In this document: in pieces, positions 23,783 through 37,375 of the stretch | Layout of the letters: every line of letters begins with the position of its first letter | How positions within the stretch are numbered: position 1 is the stretch's first letter | Assembly (NCBI GenBank): GCA_014904845.1 | Contig: MU119216.1 | Coordinates: 62,001 to 126,000 of the forward strand | Direction of reading: 5' to 3' | From: Acephala macrosclerotiorum | Lineage: Eukaryota > Ascomycota > Leotiomycetes > Helotiales > Mollisiaceae | Length of the DNA: 64,000 nucleotides | Notes under the pieces: generated by a model | What the model saw: the letters and a program-made list of their open reading frames with translations, nothing else | Told to the model about the DNA's origin: nothing | Database searches by the model: none | Program-made: the position numbers and the translations under genes

Positions 23783-25274
23783 CTAGTTCTGTTTCTGCCA
23801 TTCCTCGAACCACTATAAAGCGAGAAGGATCAGCATGTGTTCAACTTGGTCTTGTACGTTGGAGACCGGGTGTATGAAGCATCGAAGCTTGGAAAGTGGT
23901 CAAAGGATTGAATGATTTTGATCCTAGCTTGGATACAGAGGCATTGTCTTATAAGTTTTTGCTTACCTTGGGTATCTCATCATCGTAGTATGTCCAACCC
24001 TTGGGTGTGTTTTTGTGTATGTCACCAGCATACAGAAACCAGTAACTCGACTGTTCATCTGATTCATCAGCTTTGAGAGACTGCGGAATTGCCTTGGGAC
24101 GATCCTTGAGCTTCGAGAGTGCTTCTTCGCTCATCTTTTCGAGCTTCGGGCCGATCGAAAACCAGAAATCATCCTTGCGTCCCTGGGGATTAAAGTACCG
24201 ATGCTGTAGTACACATGATTGGAACATGGACCACAAGATTCTGTACCAACCTCCACCGCATTCGAAGAGATTGAAAGTTGAGAATTCCAAAACGTAGTCC
24301 GAACCTCCGTGGACAACGTCGTTGGTATCAAGAGCAATCTTCCAACTCAAAGAGTCACCAACACGCCTAATGTCCTTATCGGTATAGAGTGAGCGCGCCC
24401 ACCTTGCATCTTGTGCAGACGAAACTTCGAAGGTAGTCCATCCACGACGAGCATACTTCTCAAGCAGGGGACGATAGTAGTCTTTCATTCCATCTAGTGG
24501 AAATGTTTTCATATCTCTGAATGTAATGTCTGGAAACACCGCATATGCTGACTGCCAGGTGATGATGTTGACAACTGCCGTGGTATAGAATGAAGTGAGA
24601 ATTGTGTCGACTGGGTGCGTACAGGTGGTGATGATTTGAATTGTTGATTTATGACCTGCATCTTCAGCTCGAACATATGTTTCAACCTATCATGCAAGTC
24701 AGTCAAACCCGAAAATAATGCTTGATTTCACAAAGGCGCATACTTTGATGACTTCTCTCCTAGGATCATCACTACCATAAATGTCAACATGCTTAGCGTT
24801 GTCCAGTGTGTAGCCCTCCTCGGCGAGCAGATATTGACCAAAGGCCTGAGGTCGCTTGGCAGGACCTGACTGCACATAGATGTCCAAGTCAGAGTCCATC
24901 CAGACTTTCCTCGCGAAAAATTGAAGAGCGAAGCTTCCCGAGATCAGAGCATCGCACTGGGCCATCATAGACCGGAATCGGACCGGATCGCGAGAGAAGC
25001 GACCCAGGCTGCTATTGATGTTCCATTGCGTCTTGAACAATGTATCGAATGATCCCGCAAGTTGCTTCGTAGTTGCGCGCAGAGCGAAGAGGTCGCGAGG
25101 GTTCAATTGAGTAGAAATCGTATCAAAGATGGTGTAGTTGAGGAAGATATCTTGCCATGATCGAGCTGAGACCGGAGGGGTATTGGCTGAAGCCTTCGAA
25201 GAAGCCTTGGATGAGGTCTTTTTCTTCTTTGAGGCCTTCGAAGCGCTCTTGCGGCTTCCTTTCTTCGGAGGCAT
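23783..25274 (-). CDS. Uncharacterised protein with nucleotidyltransferase-fold signature
   Basis: Exons 24744-25274, 23967-24686 and 23783-23812 give 426 aa; introns are 57 and 154 nt. Residues 1-32 form a Lys/Ser-rich basic tail (MPPKKGSRKSASK...). The segment at about 45-75 (IFLNYTIFDTISTQLNPRDL) resembles an F-box-like helical start. At about 115-135 LISGSFALQFF is followed 14 residues after the GS by SDLDIYV. This matches the minimal nucleotidyltransferase signature hG[GS] ... [DE]h[DE]h. A third carboxylate cannot be assigned with certainty. I do not recognise a named family. The ATG at 25274 is preferred, with A at -3, although the frame is open to 25487. A decayed paralogue lies at 61.9-63.3 kb. 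An open frame continues after the TAG. Confidence 0.75.
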
Positions 25275-25842
25275 TTTGTCCCGTGTGGTTGTGACCGTTG
25301 TGACAAGATGAGATTGATGATGAGGAAAAGCCTTCGCGCGAAAATGAATGGGCATTTTTGAAGCAACGCGTTTGTGTCGCGAGGTCTCGTGACCGGGGTG
25401 GACCCACCATAGTTGGCCATCCTCCCCAAACCTCGTGTCCTTCCAAGCAGCGAGGGTGCTCTGTTGTTCATTGCCTTCAGCAATCATGACTTGAGATCTG
25501 TAGCAGAGTGCTCAGCATAATTCATCCAAGTTTCTCTGTTGGAACCCCTGCCTCGAAAGCCCCTAGTTTCTCACATTATGTCGAGGCTAATGCTGCACGG
25601 GTACCCCTAGCACTCGAAGTCAGGTACTGGTCGAATCTGATTTGACATCAATTGTATATTTCTTCAACTTCAGCAGAGGGATCACTTAATCTTACTGTGT
25701 TGTCTAAAAATTATGCCTTTGCGCGAAGGATTGATATAAGTAAAAAGTTCCCATCCCTCCATTCCTTTCTGTCTCTTCGTTATTTCTCGCGTGCCTTCAC
25801 AACTTTCATGTCTGGCAGGATCTAGGACGGCTTCCTGTAAAG
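25275..25842. other. Divergent intergenic region
   Basis: Promoter space between the NTase-like gene and the broken P450. No other feature was seen. The in-frame extension of the minus gene to 25487 is treated as leader. Confidence 0.5.
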
Positions 25843-27389
25843 ATGTTGGATCTAACATTCTACAACGGCTTGTCTACCATCTGCATTGGAACTGTAACAG
25901 TAACAAAATCTCTCAAATGATGATGGACATTCTGACAAGTATCGCAGTACTTACTCTCAACCGCCTTTTATAACCTCTACTTCCACCCACTCTCCAAATT
26001 CCCCGGACCCAAACTATGGGCCGCCTTCCAATTCCCATACCTACAAGCCATGCTAGGAGGTCGCGTGCCCTTCCAAATCAAAGCATTGCACGATATCCAT
26101 GGCACCATCGTCCGCATCAGTCCGAATGAAGTATCCATCATCGATCCTGAAGCCTGGAAAGAAATATACACGAATAAGGAATTCATCCGACCTCCCCAAT
26201 ATCGAGAACGACCACCAGGAGTCGAAGCACATAGTCTCATTTCAGCTGGCGTAGCTGATCATGCTCGATTTCGAAAAGCTATCGCTCCCGCGTTCTCTGA
26301 GAAGGCTGTCAAATTGCAGGAGCCGATCATAACCCAGTACATCGATCTACTGGTGCAGAAACCCAAGAAAAAGGTGGAAGAAAGCAAGACAAAATCTGCA
26401 GTTGTCGATGTTGTTCGCTTCATCAACTTCTGTACTTTCGACATCATTTCAGACTTGGGGTGGGGGGAATCCTTCCACTGTCTTGAGAAGCAAGATTACC
26501 ACCCATGGATGACAGTCATCCTCCAATTCCAAGCTCTCCTCATCGGATTCTCCCTCAGCTACTATCCAATCCTCAAGACACTTGTCGGATACATCACCCC
26601 GGCATCTGCCCTCGCAGGACTAAAACTCGTCCTCGACACCTCAGAACAGAACGTCAAAGCACGACTTGCACACAAAAGCAATAGACCAGACATGATGTCC
26701 TACATCCTCTCACACAATCAAAGCTCGCCTTCAACAGCCATGACCGAGGAAGAAATGATAGCCAATTCAATGGCTGTCATCGTCGCCGGATCAGAGACAT
26801 TAACTGCTGCGCTGGCAGGAACGATTAATGTCCTTCTCACGCACGCCAGGGAACGGGAAACGCTCATCATGGAGATACGATTCAGCTTCAACAACGAAAA
26901 TGACATTTCTGCTCAATCAACAAAGCCTCTTCCATACCTCACTGCCGTCTTACAAGAAGGACTTCGACTCTTCCCTCCGCTACCAGATAACATGCATCGC
27001 GCCATCCCAGTAGGTGGAGCTGTTATCGCAGGGCACCACCTCCCCGAAGGCGTCGTAGTCGGTATCCCCTGCTACTCCGCCTTCCGCTCTCGAGCCAACT
27101 TCTCCAGTCCAAATGAATTCATTCCCGAACGCTGGTTGCCGGAGCATCAAGAAGAATTTGCGGAGGATAGAAGAGAAGCGTTCAATCCATTTAGTCTCGG
27201 TGTCCATGGATGCCTTGGACAACAGTTGGCGTGGGCAGAATTGAGAGTTATTCTTGTGTGAGGTTAGTTTGGAATTTTGATATGAGGATTCCGGAGGGGA
27301 AGAAGCCGTTGGTTTGGACGGAGCAGAAGATCTTTTGGGCTTGGGAGAAGGTGGCTGTTGATGTTGAGTTGAGTCTTGCTGCTAGGTGA
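25843..27389 (+). pseudogene. Cytochrome P450, frameshifted near the C-terminus
   Basis: Exons 25843-25893 and 25948 onward (54-nt intron) give a normal start: MLDLTFYNG, a membrane anchor, then FYNLYFHPLSKFPGP. AGSET (I-helix), QEGLR (K-helix) and FIPERW are intact. The haem loop reads FSLGVHGCLG, with His where Arg is usual. Right after it the frame hits TGA at 27259-27261. In the frame shifted by two bases, coding resumes at once as RLVWNFDMRIPEGKK and ends at 27387-27389. The sequence GTGTGAGG holds one GT more than the frame allows, so a 2-nt slip is the likely lesion. The in-frame product lacks about 43 C-terminal residues (L-helix end and last sheets). It may be a young pseudogene, a strain allele or a sequencing error. 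Confidence 0.85.
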
Positions 27390-28986
<1,597 letters not shown>

Positions 28987-29471
28987 ATTGTCTAATAAAA
29001 GTGTGTAGTGAAGGTCTAGATATCTGAAGTCGAAAGAAAGTGTTGTGGTAGTTGTAGAAGAGTTGGAGTGGTTTTGTGGTTTTTATTAGATGATTTGGTT
29101 AAGAACGGGAGAAAAAAAGAGATAGCTCAAAGCCCGAGCGAGATTTAGATGACACGGATATTCTTGGCTTTAGCGTGCACCAGCCACATCAAAATGCTGG
29201 GGCTTTGCAAATACAGGGGCGATAATTGGTGGATGGAAGGATGGCGTCGGGCAAGGCCGGAATAGAAGACACGTGAGAGCGTGAAATTTGAATCAAAGAA
29301 AAGCGGAGCTGTCCTCCGTAACGATCGGATGGTTCTTGAGGCTCTTTGAAGGTTGCCGTATAAAGTTCAAGAAGCTTCAGTTGGTCACCGTACGAGTCGT
29401 GAAAGTTTGACGACTCGAGAGCTCGAGGAGAGGTGATCAGAAGAGAGCGGTGAAGCTGGACACGTCTCACG
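28987..29471. other. Divergent intergenic region
   Basis: Shared promoter region of two divergently transcribed genes whose products are both predicted mitochondrial: cytochrome c and the membrane protein at 29472. No ORF is supported. Confidence 0.5.
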
Positions 29472-30295
29472 ATGCCGCCTACGACTTCAATTCCTCGATT
29501 CCTGTTGCCACAGGCCGGAAAAATATGGCGGACACGAATTCCTCGGCCTTCGAATCCTTCCCTCTTCATCCGCAATGCATCCAAAGCCTCCAAGAAGAGC
29601 TCCAAACCAAGCAAACCACTTGTTCTCGAGAAGCCAGTCAAGTTCAACCCTCCTTCTCATGGCTCACGACGCCATACAGAGGCTCCTAGATATCCAGGGC
29701 CCCAACTATCCGCCGAAGAACAAGCAACACAAGCCAAGAAGAAATATCCAAACATGATGCCACCAGAAGGCAGTTTTATGCATTGGTTTATACACAACAG
29801 AAGCATTCACATGTGGATTACTATGGTGAGGACCAGCCCTGAATAATTGAATGGTAGTAACTAATTGGTCCACAGGGCACCTTATTTAGTATGGCAAGCT
29901 ATGTATGGCTTACCAACTTCAGAACGAATTCTCCATTTGCAGATATGCTACCCTCTTTTGGGTCATTGTTCATACATCCTATAGCTACAACGAGGACTTT
30001 CTTTGAGGTCTTGAAGCTTAACGCGGACCACACTACGGCAGAGACGATGGAGAGAAGGAAGAGGAAAGTGGAGGATGTACAGAAGAGAGCTGCATATAGA
30101 AAGGCTCATGGTATGGATACTGATGAAGGCTTCGGTGGTTGGACAGCAAAGAGTGAGAAGGAAGTTTTGGGACCTGGAATCCCAGTTGGGGACGTTGCGG
30201 AAGCGCCAGAAGGACAGGCCGATGCAGCAGTGGCAGAAGAGCAAGTTGTGAAAAGGGAGAAGAAGCCGCTGAAGAAGTGGTTGGGAATTTGGTGA
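29472..30295 (+). CDS. Predicted mitochondrial single-pass membrane protein
   Basis: Exons 29472-29825 and 29876-30295 (50-nt intron) give 257 aa. The first 40 residues are rich in Arg/Ser/Pro and lack acids (for example IPRFLLPQAGKIWRTRIPR), a typical mitochondrial presequence, followed by a Lys/Ser/Pro stretch. One hydrophobic segment spans the splice (about 110-130, MWITMGTLFSMASYVWL). The C-terminal part is helical and charged with ERRKRKVEDVQKRAAYRK, then a Gly/Ala/Glu linker, and ends in KKPLKKWLGIW. I do not recognise the family. A role in the inner membrane is inferred from these features and from the divergent pairing with cytochrome c. Confidence 0.8.
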
Positions 30296-30354
30296 TTGTA
30301 ATGATTCATGACGACATTACTCATGACTGGGTATCTTTATAATATTTTGTACAA

Positions 30355-31491
30355 CTAGCCCAACTCTACGGCATCAAGGCCATCCAACACCTCTTCTGCT
30401 ACACCTCCCTGCTCTAGCACTTTTTGGATCATGGCTGCGATGAGCTTCCTCTTTGCACCTCCTCTTGGTGGTTGCCATACACCTTCTTCATTCATAGTCT
30501 CTCTTTGACTTGCTACCTGCTCTGTCGTAGGAGCTGTACCTCCTGTTGCCGTGTTTAATGTATTGGGAATTCCGGGTGGTGTCAACCTTGAAGGCGGATC
30601 AATCGTTCTGACTGCCAATAACCTCAAGTCTCTCGTCTTTCCTGAATCTAGCTCTATTCCACTCTCTGCTCCTGATACTATCTCTCCAACAGATACAGCA
30701 AGGACCACCTCGGCAACAGCAAGCTCCTCTTTGCTTGGGTCGAAAATGATGTTGTCTTTCACAGCCATTACCAACAACGTTACTGGTGGCCGGGTATAAG
30801 AACCTTGGCTGTTGCGAGAATAGAGGTAAACTGATGCTTCCCAATCATCGTCAAACATAGGGTCTTCATCCAATTCCGACTTCAGCTTCGGTAGTCTCGT
30901 AGAAAGCAGAGCAAGATGCGTAGTGAGTGAAAGCAGTGGTAGCGGGTATGACAATGCTTGTGAAAGGAGTAGTATCTGTATGTGTTAGCAATATGAAACC
31001 AATTACACCAACCATTCATGACCTACGTCAATGTATAACTTCCAATGAAACCTCCTGTTGATCCATAACCGCCTTGTGAATTCCCCATCGGCAAGGAGAG
31101 CCTCCGTCAACATCGCAGCTAGGAAGATCTGAGTCGAATCATCGTCTCTTGCTCCCGGAATCTCAACAGCAACCTCCAGCCAGTCGTTCGATCCTCTCTT
31201 GGCATCTTTCTCATCGTCGTCCCCGGATTCTGGCTCGTTTGACTGTCGATAGCTCGGCTTTGACCTTTCCATCTCAGCCTTAATGCCTACAATTGCCTCC
31301 GTACCATCTGCAAAGCATATCCTTGCGCTGCCATTCGTACTGGGTAGTATACCAGTCTCCGCGATCAAAGGTCGGAACTGGCTAGGAGCGCGGCCATCTG
31401 GACGGATTGGCGGGGTGAGCGAGAGGGAGGTGTGGAGGTAGGAAAGCTCTGCCGGGCTGAGCAGAACTTGTTGTGTAGTAGAAGGCGCCAT
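30355..31491 (-). CDS. RRP42: Exosome complex component Rrp42 (RNase PH-like)
   Basis: Exons 31027-31491 and 30355-30975 (51-nt intron) give 361 aa. The N-terminus has LSPAELSYLHTSL followed by PIRPDGRAPSQFRPL, and CFADGTEAIVGIKAEM is the RNase PH-fold block of the Rrp42/Rrp45 group. The second exon carries DPSKEELAVAEVVLAVS, also typical. It forms part of the catalytically inert six-member ring of the nuclear and cytoplasmic RNA exosome that feeds RNA to Rrp44. It is longer than yeast Rrp42 because of acidic inserts (about residues 85-110) and a Thr/Pro-rich loop. Distinction from Rrp45 or Rrp43 rests on the N-terminal block. Confidence 0.82.
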
Positions 31492-32545
31492 GGTAGCTTT
31501 GATGAAAATATTCTGGATTCAGACCGTCCCCTTACAGCTCCCGCGACCTCAGTGAAGTTGTTCTAAGGCTCTTGAGGTTTGCAGCTTCAATGTCAAAACA
31601 TTTCTTGGAAGCGGGCTGCAGTCCGCATTTTAGCGTGGTGGCCCACAAGGCTACTTTTACGAGGCTGACAGCTACCCTGCAATACTCTATTTCTTCCACT
31701 CCATCATCACTCCCAGGAGCCATTTTGAGTGATGTCTTTCAAGTGCCAGACATTCTATATAGTTCGATGGATTCCGTTCCCCGCTATTATCCAACTGTTT
31801 TGGAATCATAGAGATGTCGGGACAACTTCATTCCCTGGTTTACCCCACAAGTTATAAGTCTCCGAGGCTAAGATAAATGGATGAATTGTTCTGGATTCTT
31901 ATGTTATCATGCAAAGATTAATTGAAACCCTCTTTTTCTGCTTTTTCTCGCATCGAATTAATTACTTCGGGCCAGATCTACCCCTCCCTCGGCAATTTGA
32001 GACACAGCCCTGACTACAGAACTCCTTCCCTCCTTCAGCTGCCACTTCAATCATCGAAGGTACGTTGCTGAAGCTTTCCACTCATGTTTGTTTGTTCTGT
32101 CTATTTGAATGAAGACGTTCCTTCCTTCCTAGAGACCTTCCCAATCGTTTCAGTTTCAACTTCGGTTTCAGTTTTGTCTCTACAGCAAGTCAAACTCATT
32201 GAGAGCCGACGTCACACAACGTCTCACAACGTCTCAGTTTCCTAAGACAGTCGAGATCTTTGACTTTATCCACACACTTAGAACTTCTCCATAATTGAGA
32301 CCATTTACCCTTCTAATTTCACTCTAATTGATTTGTCAACTTCTCTTGCACGCAAGAATAGCAAGGGAGGGCATACGCATTTCTAGTATTTTATTGGTTC
32401 TCTCGGCTGAATTTGTGAACTCCTGCTACTTGGAATTTTAACTGGATGTGTATTTCTAATCTATAACGAACTTGAAAGCTGATAAATCTTAACATTCCAG
32501 CAGCACAATACCACCCAAAAGCCAGCTGCCATCACTCCAGCCAAA
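31492..32545. other. Divergent intergenic region, 1.05 kb
   Basis: Promoter region between RRP42 and the next SDR. Pyrimidine-rich stretches run from 31980 to 32300, with several CGTCTCACAACGTCTCA-like direct repeats at about 32210-32240. No coding region was seen. Confidence 0.5.
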
Positions 32546-33994
32546 ATGCTTAGTTTCCCAAAAGTCGTCTACAATAACAAGTTCGGTCTCCCAGACCTTC
32601 CTCCACCAGGAACCTTCAATGGCCAGATCATCCTTATCACCGGTGCCACAGGTGGTTTGGGTCTCGCCGCGGCCGTGCATTTCGTCAATCTCGGTGCCAG
32701 CACCGTGGTCATTACCGGTCGTACCGTAGCCAGAGGTCAAATCGCAAAGACAGAGATCGAACGCCAGACTGGCACCAAGATCAAAAATGTAGTCAAGGTC
32801 ATGGAGCTTGATATGAGCACTTTTGCCGGCGTCAAGACATTTGCGGATCAAGTGAAGAAGGAAGTGAAAAGTATTGACTATGTTCTGCTCAATGCCGGAA
32901 TGCTCCCGACTAGTTTCAGACTTGGGAAGGAGGGTTTTGAGAATTCCATTGAGGTCAATACTTTGAGTACCACATTGGTGGCACTGTTGCTGCTTCCTTG
33001 GATTAAAGAGGCTGGGAAAGGACAAGCGCACCTAGGTGTTGTGACGAGTGGACTGCATAGAGGTGAGTGACTTTGTCTCCTCGGACCTTGAAAGAACGAG
33101 ATCTGCTGGCACAATCCAAGCTCCTCGAACAATGCGGTATCCACGGGACTTGATGTTCGGCACAATGTCCAGGGAACTTTGGCACTTTGTGAAGTTTTGA
33201 ATGTCCAAATTTCATGACGAACAACAGAGTTGCCCCCAAAGTTTCCTCAACATTGGGACATTGCAAACTTTACAAATGTCCTAGAAATCAGAGACAAGCT
33301 CCTATCCACGAATACTTGTCCCGTTTAAAACGCTAACAGATCATCCTTTCCAGGAATCGACATTAACCTAGGAAAGTTCCCCCAAGACAACATTCTCACC
33401 TACTGGAACAAGTCCGAGAACTTCAACAAAAGCACCATGTACTCAATCAACAAACTCCTTGTCCAGTACTGCGTTCGCGAGATCGCGAAACTCGCTACAG
33501 GCCCAGATGGAATGTACGTCTCGAATCCCCCCCCGTTGCCAACGAGAATACTGAAATAGAAAACAGACCCAAAGTAATCGTCAACCCCATGTGTCCCGGC
33601 ATGGTAAAATCAGACCTAGGCCGCGAATACAAAACCAATTTCCTCATCAGCGCCGGCGTCGATGCATTTATGAACCTAGCTATGAAGAGTACGGAAGGAG
33701 GAGCTAGAACGCTTGTTCTTGCTGCCTTGACTACTAAGGAGGAGAATGGGAAGCATTTTACGAATTATCAGAGTGATGAGGAGTATTTGAAGTGAGTTGA
33801 GCCTCTTTTGCGAGCTCGCTTGAGCTTGGTGTGATGAGTATCAGTAAGAGTGAGACTGACGGTGTTGATAAAGGGTGGTGCAGAAGAATGTTATCGGACC
33901 CGAGGGACAGAAGATGCAGGCTGAGGTCTGGAAGGAGGTTATTGCTGTTCTTGGGGAGAGGGTCCCGGAGGTGAAGGAAATTGTTGGTGCTTGA
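32546..33994 (+). CDS. Short-chain dehydrogenase/reductase
   Basis: Exons 32546-33062, 33354-33513, 33567-33791 and 33874-33994 give 340 aa; introns are 291, 53 and 82 nt. The motifs TGATGGLG (about residue 32), LNAGML (about 115), the catalytic YSINK (about 206) and NPMCPGMVKSDLGR are intact. This is a fungal retinol-dehydrogenase-like NAD(P) oxidoreductase of unknown substrate. The long first intron contains no recognisable element. The second intron holds a C8 run. It converges on the ATE1 gene with 157 bp between stops. Confidence 0.9.
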
Positions 33995-34151
33995 TACCCG
34001 TTTCTTCACATGGAGTTGGTTGCGTAATGTTTGGGAGGTATGAGATTCGAACCGTTCTAGTATTGCACAGCTCTTGTAGTTCCCATTGCCGGTAATATTG
34101 TTATTGGCGTGTGCTGAACCCATCTCTCACTTCTTTCGTCTTCTGAACTCT

Positions 34152-35613
34152 TCAGCTAAACGAAACAACCATCTGCCTCGCACACTCCGGCCCAACAGCA
34201 GCCACCAACTCAGCAATAATCCCCTTAATCGAATGCGCACTATCCACGTCCCCATCATCCCAACCGACCAGCTGACAAGTCTCTGCTTCCCTTCCTCTGA
34301 CACGCAGCTTGATATGATCAAGATCCACTTGCTCCAGAATCTGCTCCTTAGTCATGATTCCCGGGACCCCACGCGAGAAGAGTGGGAGGTCCGGATTTTG
34401 CACCTCGGGATCGTCATCAGAATCATCATCGTGGGCCACGGGGTCGATGATGACTGCGTTACCTGAGTCAGCTAGAGCGGTTGCCTGTTCGGTATCGTTC
34501 GTCCCTAACGCTTTCTCGGACGAGAGGCTAAGATATTTGGTTTCGTCAAGTTTCTTCTTAACATTGGCATCGAGGAGATCCCAGGTGAAGGATTCCGGGT
34601 CAAGGATATACTGGGGATTATAGTCACCTTTATACCGCATCTTGACACAGTTGTGGATGTAAAATCCTGCATACCACCATTTGTAACCCTTTTCTTGTGC
34701 TAGGGCAATTTCCCGCAATCCGCCTAGTTTGCCAAAACCGTGTTGATGGACAGATTCATCGTACATGAAGTATACCGCGCTCACGCATTGCGGTAGGAGA
34801 TCAAGGACACCGATAGCGACTAGTTTGCCATCGATTCGGTAGCATTGATGGTATGAACCTAAGCTTCGCTCACGCCCATCGACTGTGACTTTGCTTCTTG
34901 GAAGTGGCGAAGAGCAGAGGAAGTTTTTGAAGCCGCTCTTGCTGATTCGGTATGGAGGTTCATGATGTACGATCCGCTGGTAGTTTTCGAAGATTGCATA
35001 TTTTTCGTCCGTGTAGTTGTCAGGCTCCAACGTGACCGTAAGAGCATGAGCAGGATCGGGTGGGCTTCGCACATGCTCTTTCTCGCCCTCGTGAACTCGT
35101 TCTACCAAATCGAACTCTACATCACGCTTCTTGGCTTGCTCGCGTGACCGAGGATAAAGCCTTGCTGCCTCTTTGATGTAGTCATCCCCAAGGAGGTGCT
35201 TGGTGAACCGATTCAGTGCCTGCCGCTGGTCTTTGGATGGACGGAAAGAATCGGCGTCTAGTCGGATGGTATATTGAGGACAGCAAGAGGCACGCAGATC
35301 TGGTTTGTAGAGGGTGGTGCCGGATCGTCTCCAGCCGCGGTCGAGAAGATTTTGATAGAATTCGTTGGTTAGCGAAGTTGTCGATGCGTAATATGAAAAG
35401 CCTAAGAAGAAAAAGTAAATATAGGCATCAAACTCAGAAGCCAGAAAGAGTTTTCAAGTCATGCCAATGCTTGAAAAAGTGGAAAGGAGAGTAGAAAGCG
35501 TGGGAAAGGGAGGGCAATGTGAAACTTCCTGACAAATGCTGTAAAGGGTTTACGTTTCTGTGACTGACTTCCTGATCTATTACGGCAATAGCCACAGCTG
35601 CTGTTTTGGTAGC
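34152..35613 (-). CDS. ATE1: Arginyl-tRNA--protein transferase (Ate1), 5' end incomplete
   Basis: Exons 35554-35613 and 34152-35401 (152-nt intron) give 435 residues. The N-terminal zinc/haem-type motif SSCGYCR, then GWRRSG, RASCCPQYTIRL, the core YMYDESV-like block YFMYDESVHQHGFGKLG and MRYKGDYNPQYILDP are diagnostic. The enzyme adds arginine from Arg-tRNA to N-terminal Asp/Glu, marking proteins for N-degron degradation. The reading frame before GYQNSSCGYC runs into a TGA, and a consensus acceptor (TTTAG) sits at 35614-35618, so a short upstream first exon with the ATG must exist. I could not place it within 300 bp upstream. Confidence 0.9.
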
Positions 35614-37217
35614 CTAAACTTTTGCATCAGCTTCAAATTCGACACTGCTCGTTGTTCAAAAAATTTGATGCTGCACTTGCTGCAATGCGTGTTGTGTTGT
35701 GTTGTGTCTGCTCCGGGGTCACAAGATATTCCCTAACCGGATCGGTCTTTAAGGAACTTCTTCAGTGCATTGCCCCCAGCAACGAGAATAGTACGCCGAA
35801 AGCTGACAGGACACTGTCCGTCAATCAGTCAACCACATTGAGGAATTGGGAGGCTGAGGGGAATCGTGACCTTGTGTCACGGATGTGGCAACAGTTCCAA
35901 TCACGGGGGGAACCATGCGATTTTATATGGCCAGAGCGCAATGAAGCGGAGTCGGGAAGCTTCAGAACATGATTCAGCCAGTCGCACATGAGCGCTACGC
36001 AAAATCGAACGTGGGATGTTTTCTCGAAGATATTGGTAATGCGGCCGGCCTCGAAAGAGGAAAAGAGAGACAACGCACTTGGTCCCAGATGTTTAAATCA
36101 ACTTCTGCGAACCGATCGAACACGGGGACGAACAATTGGAGGGTGGATAGGGCAGGGTACGAGATGGGATTTAGTCTTTTCCAGGCACTCACCAATAGGG
36201 GATAATAGCGAGCTCGACTGACTCTGGGACTGCATGACGGGCAGACAGAATGTGGGCGGCTTGGCGTGGGTGCTGCAGCTTGCACTGCATGCAAACCTCC
36301 CAGTGGGTCGGATGACAAGCGGCGACTTGTGCGGCGTTGGGTGAAGTAGATGGGAGATCTTAAGTCCTGCGATGCACGCTGCAACGGCGTGGGCACGTCC
36401 GGGGTGTGTAGCGTGTGTACCGTATGGAGCCTGAGCAGCTGTAAATACCAAGCTGCAGACACGAGCTCTGCCTGGCTTTTCTTTCTTTGGCGTTTGCTGT
36501 GGTGCTGTGTCCGCTGTAAGACGGGGTGAGCGGTGGACAGACGGTACTTCTTCTGCCAGGGAACGGTGAGCTGGAACGGTGAGCTGGAGCCAGAGCGAGA
36601 ATCTCGAGCGAGAAGCGCGGGATACTCTTCAGCGGCTGGGGCGGTCCACCTCTCGGGATGTATCTGAATATACTGTCTGCGTGCCACTGGCGATGGGACC
36701 TGGAAAGGCGCAATACCGTGTGAACTGTACAGTCCAGCTAATGGCGGCAAGCCGAGACCAGGCACTGGGAGGAAGGGAGTGTGCGAATGGTGGTGGTATG
36801 GTAGGACCGTGAAAAGCAGTAGGCTGACCCGCGGTGAGAAGCCTCAAGATGGCTCTTGTGGACGGCTGTTGTGTTCTGCGGAACGGTACCAGATGCAACA
36901 AGTATGTTGGACTACCGGTCTGCTTCTGCCGTCCGCGGTGCGTTGGGTATCGATACCCGAGAAGGAATTGTCGAGGACGGTCGAGAGCGTCCAGGCAGAT
37001 AGCATGAGCATGTCCTTGGTATGATTGAGGATTGGTACTGGCAGACACTAGGTTGAAGAAGATTGCTGCAGCTCAGGGCACGATGGGGACATGGGCGATT
37101 GGACAGGCGAGCGCCGAATAGCATCGTGGTCACTAGGGAATAGAATAGGCGGACGTAAACTCGCAAAGCACCCAACCCAATATGGTGTATGTACATTGCT
37201 GTAGCAAGAAGGAGCCA

Positions 37218-37257
37218 GCCATACAGCCATACAACCATACAACCGTACAACCGTACA
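37218..37257 (+). repeat. 8-bp tandem array, 5 copies
   Basis: Units read GCCATACA, GCCATACA, ACCATACA, ACCGTACA, ACCGTACA: an 8-bp period with graded substitutions along the array. Confidence 0.9.
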
Positions 37258-37375
37258 AACCCTCACCAACCCCCACTCGAATTGCGGAAAACGCGGGCGG
37301 TCACCAAGACATGCTTTCACACGTTCGTAGTCCGGAGTGTTTTTAGCTCGTGCTCGGTCGGCGGTCCAAAGTATC

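Noticed and set aside
34020..34090. Possible tRNA B-box (AGATTCGAACC, minus strand)
   Set aside because: Flanking bases do not pair into a T-arm or acceptor stem.
36000..36765. 256-codon minus-strand ORF
   Set aside because: No motif, low-complexity basic composition, overlapped by equally long frames on both strands; not callable as a gene.
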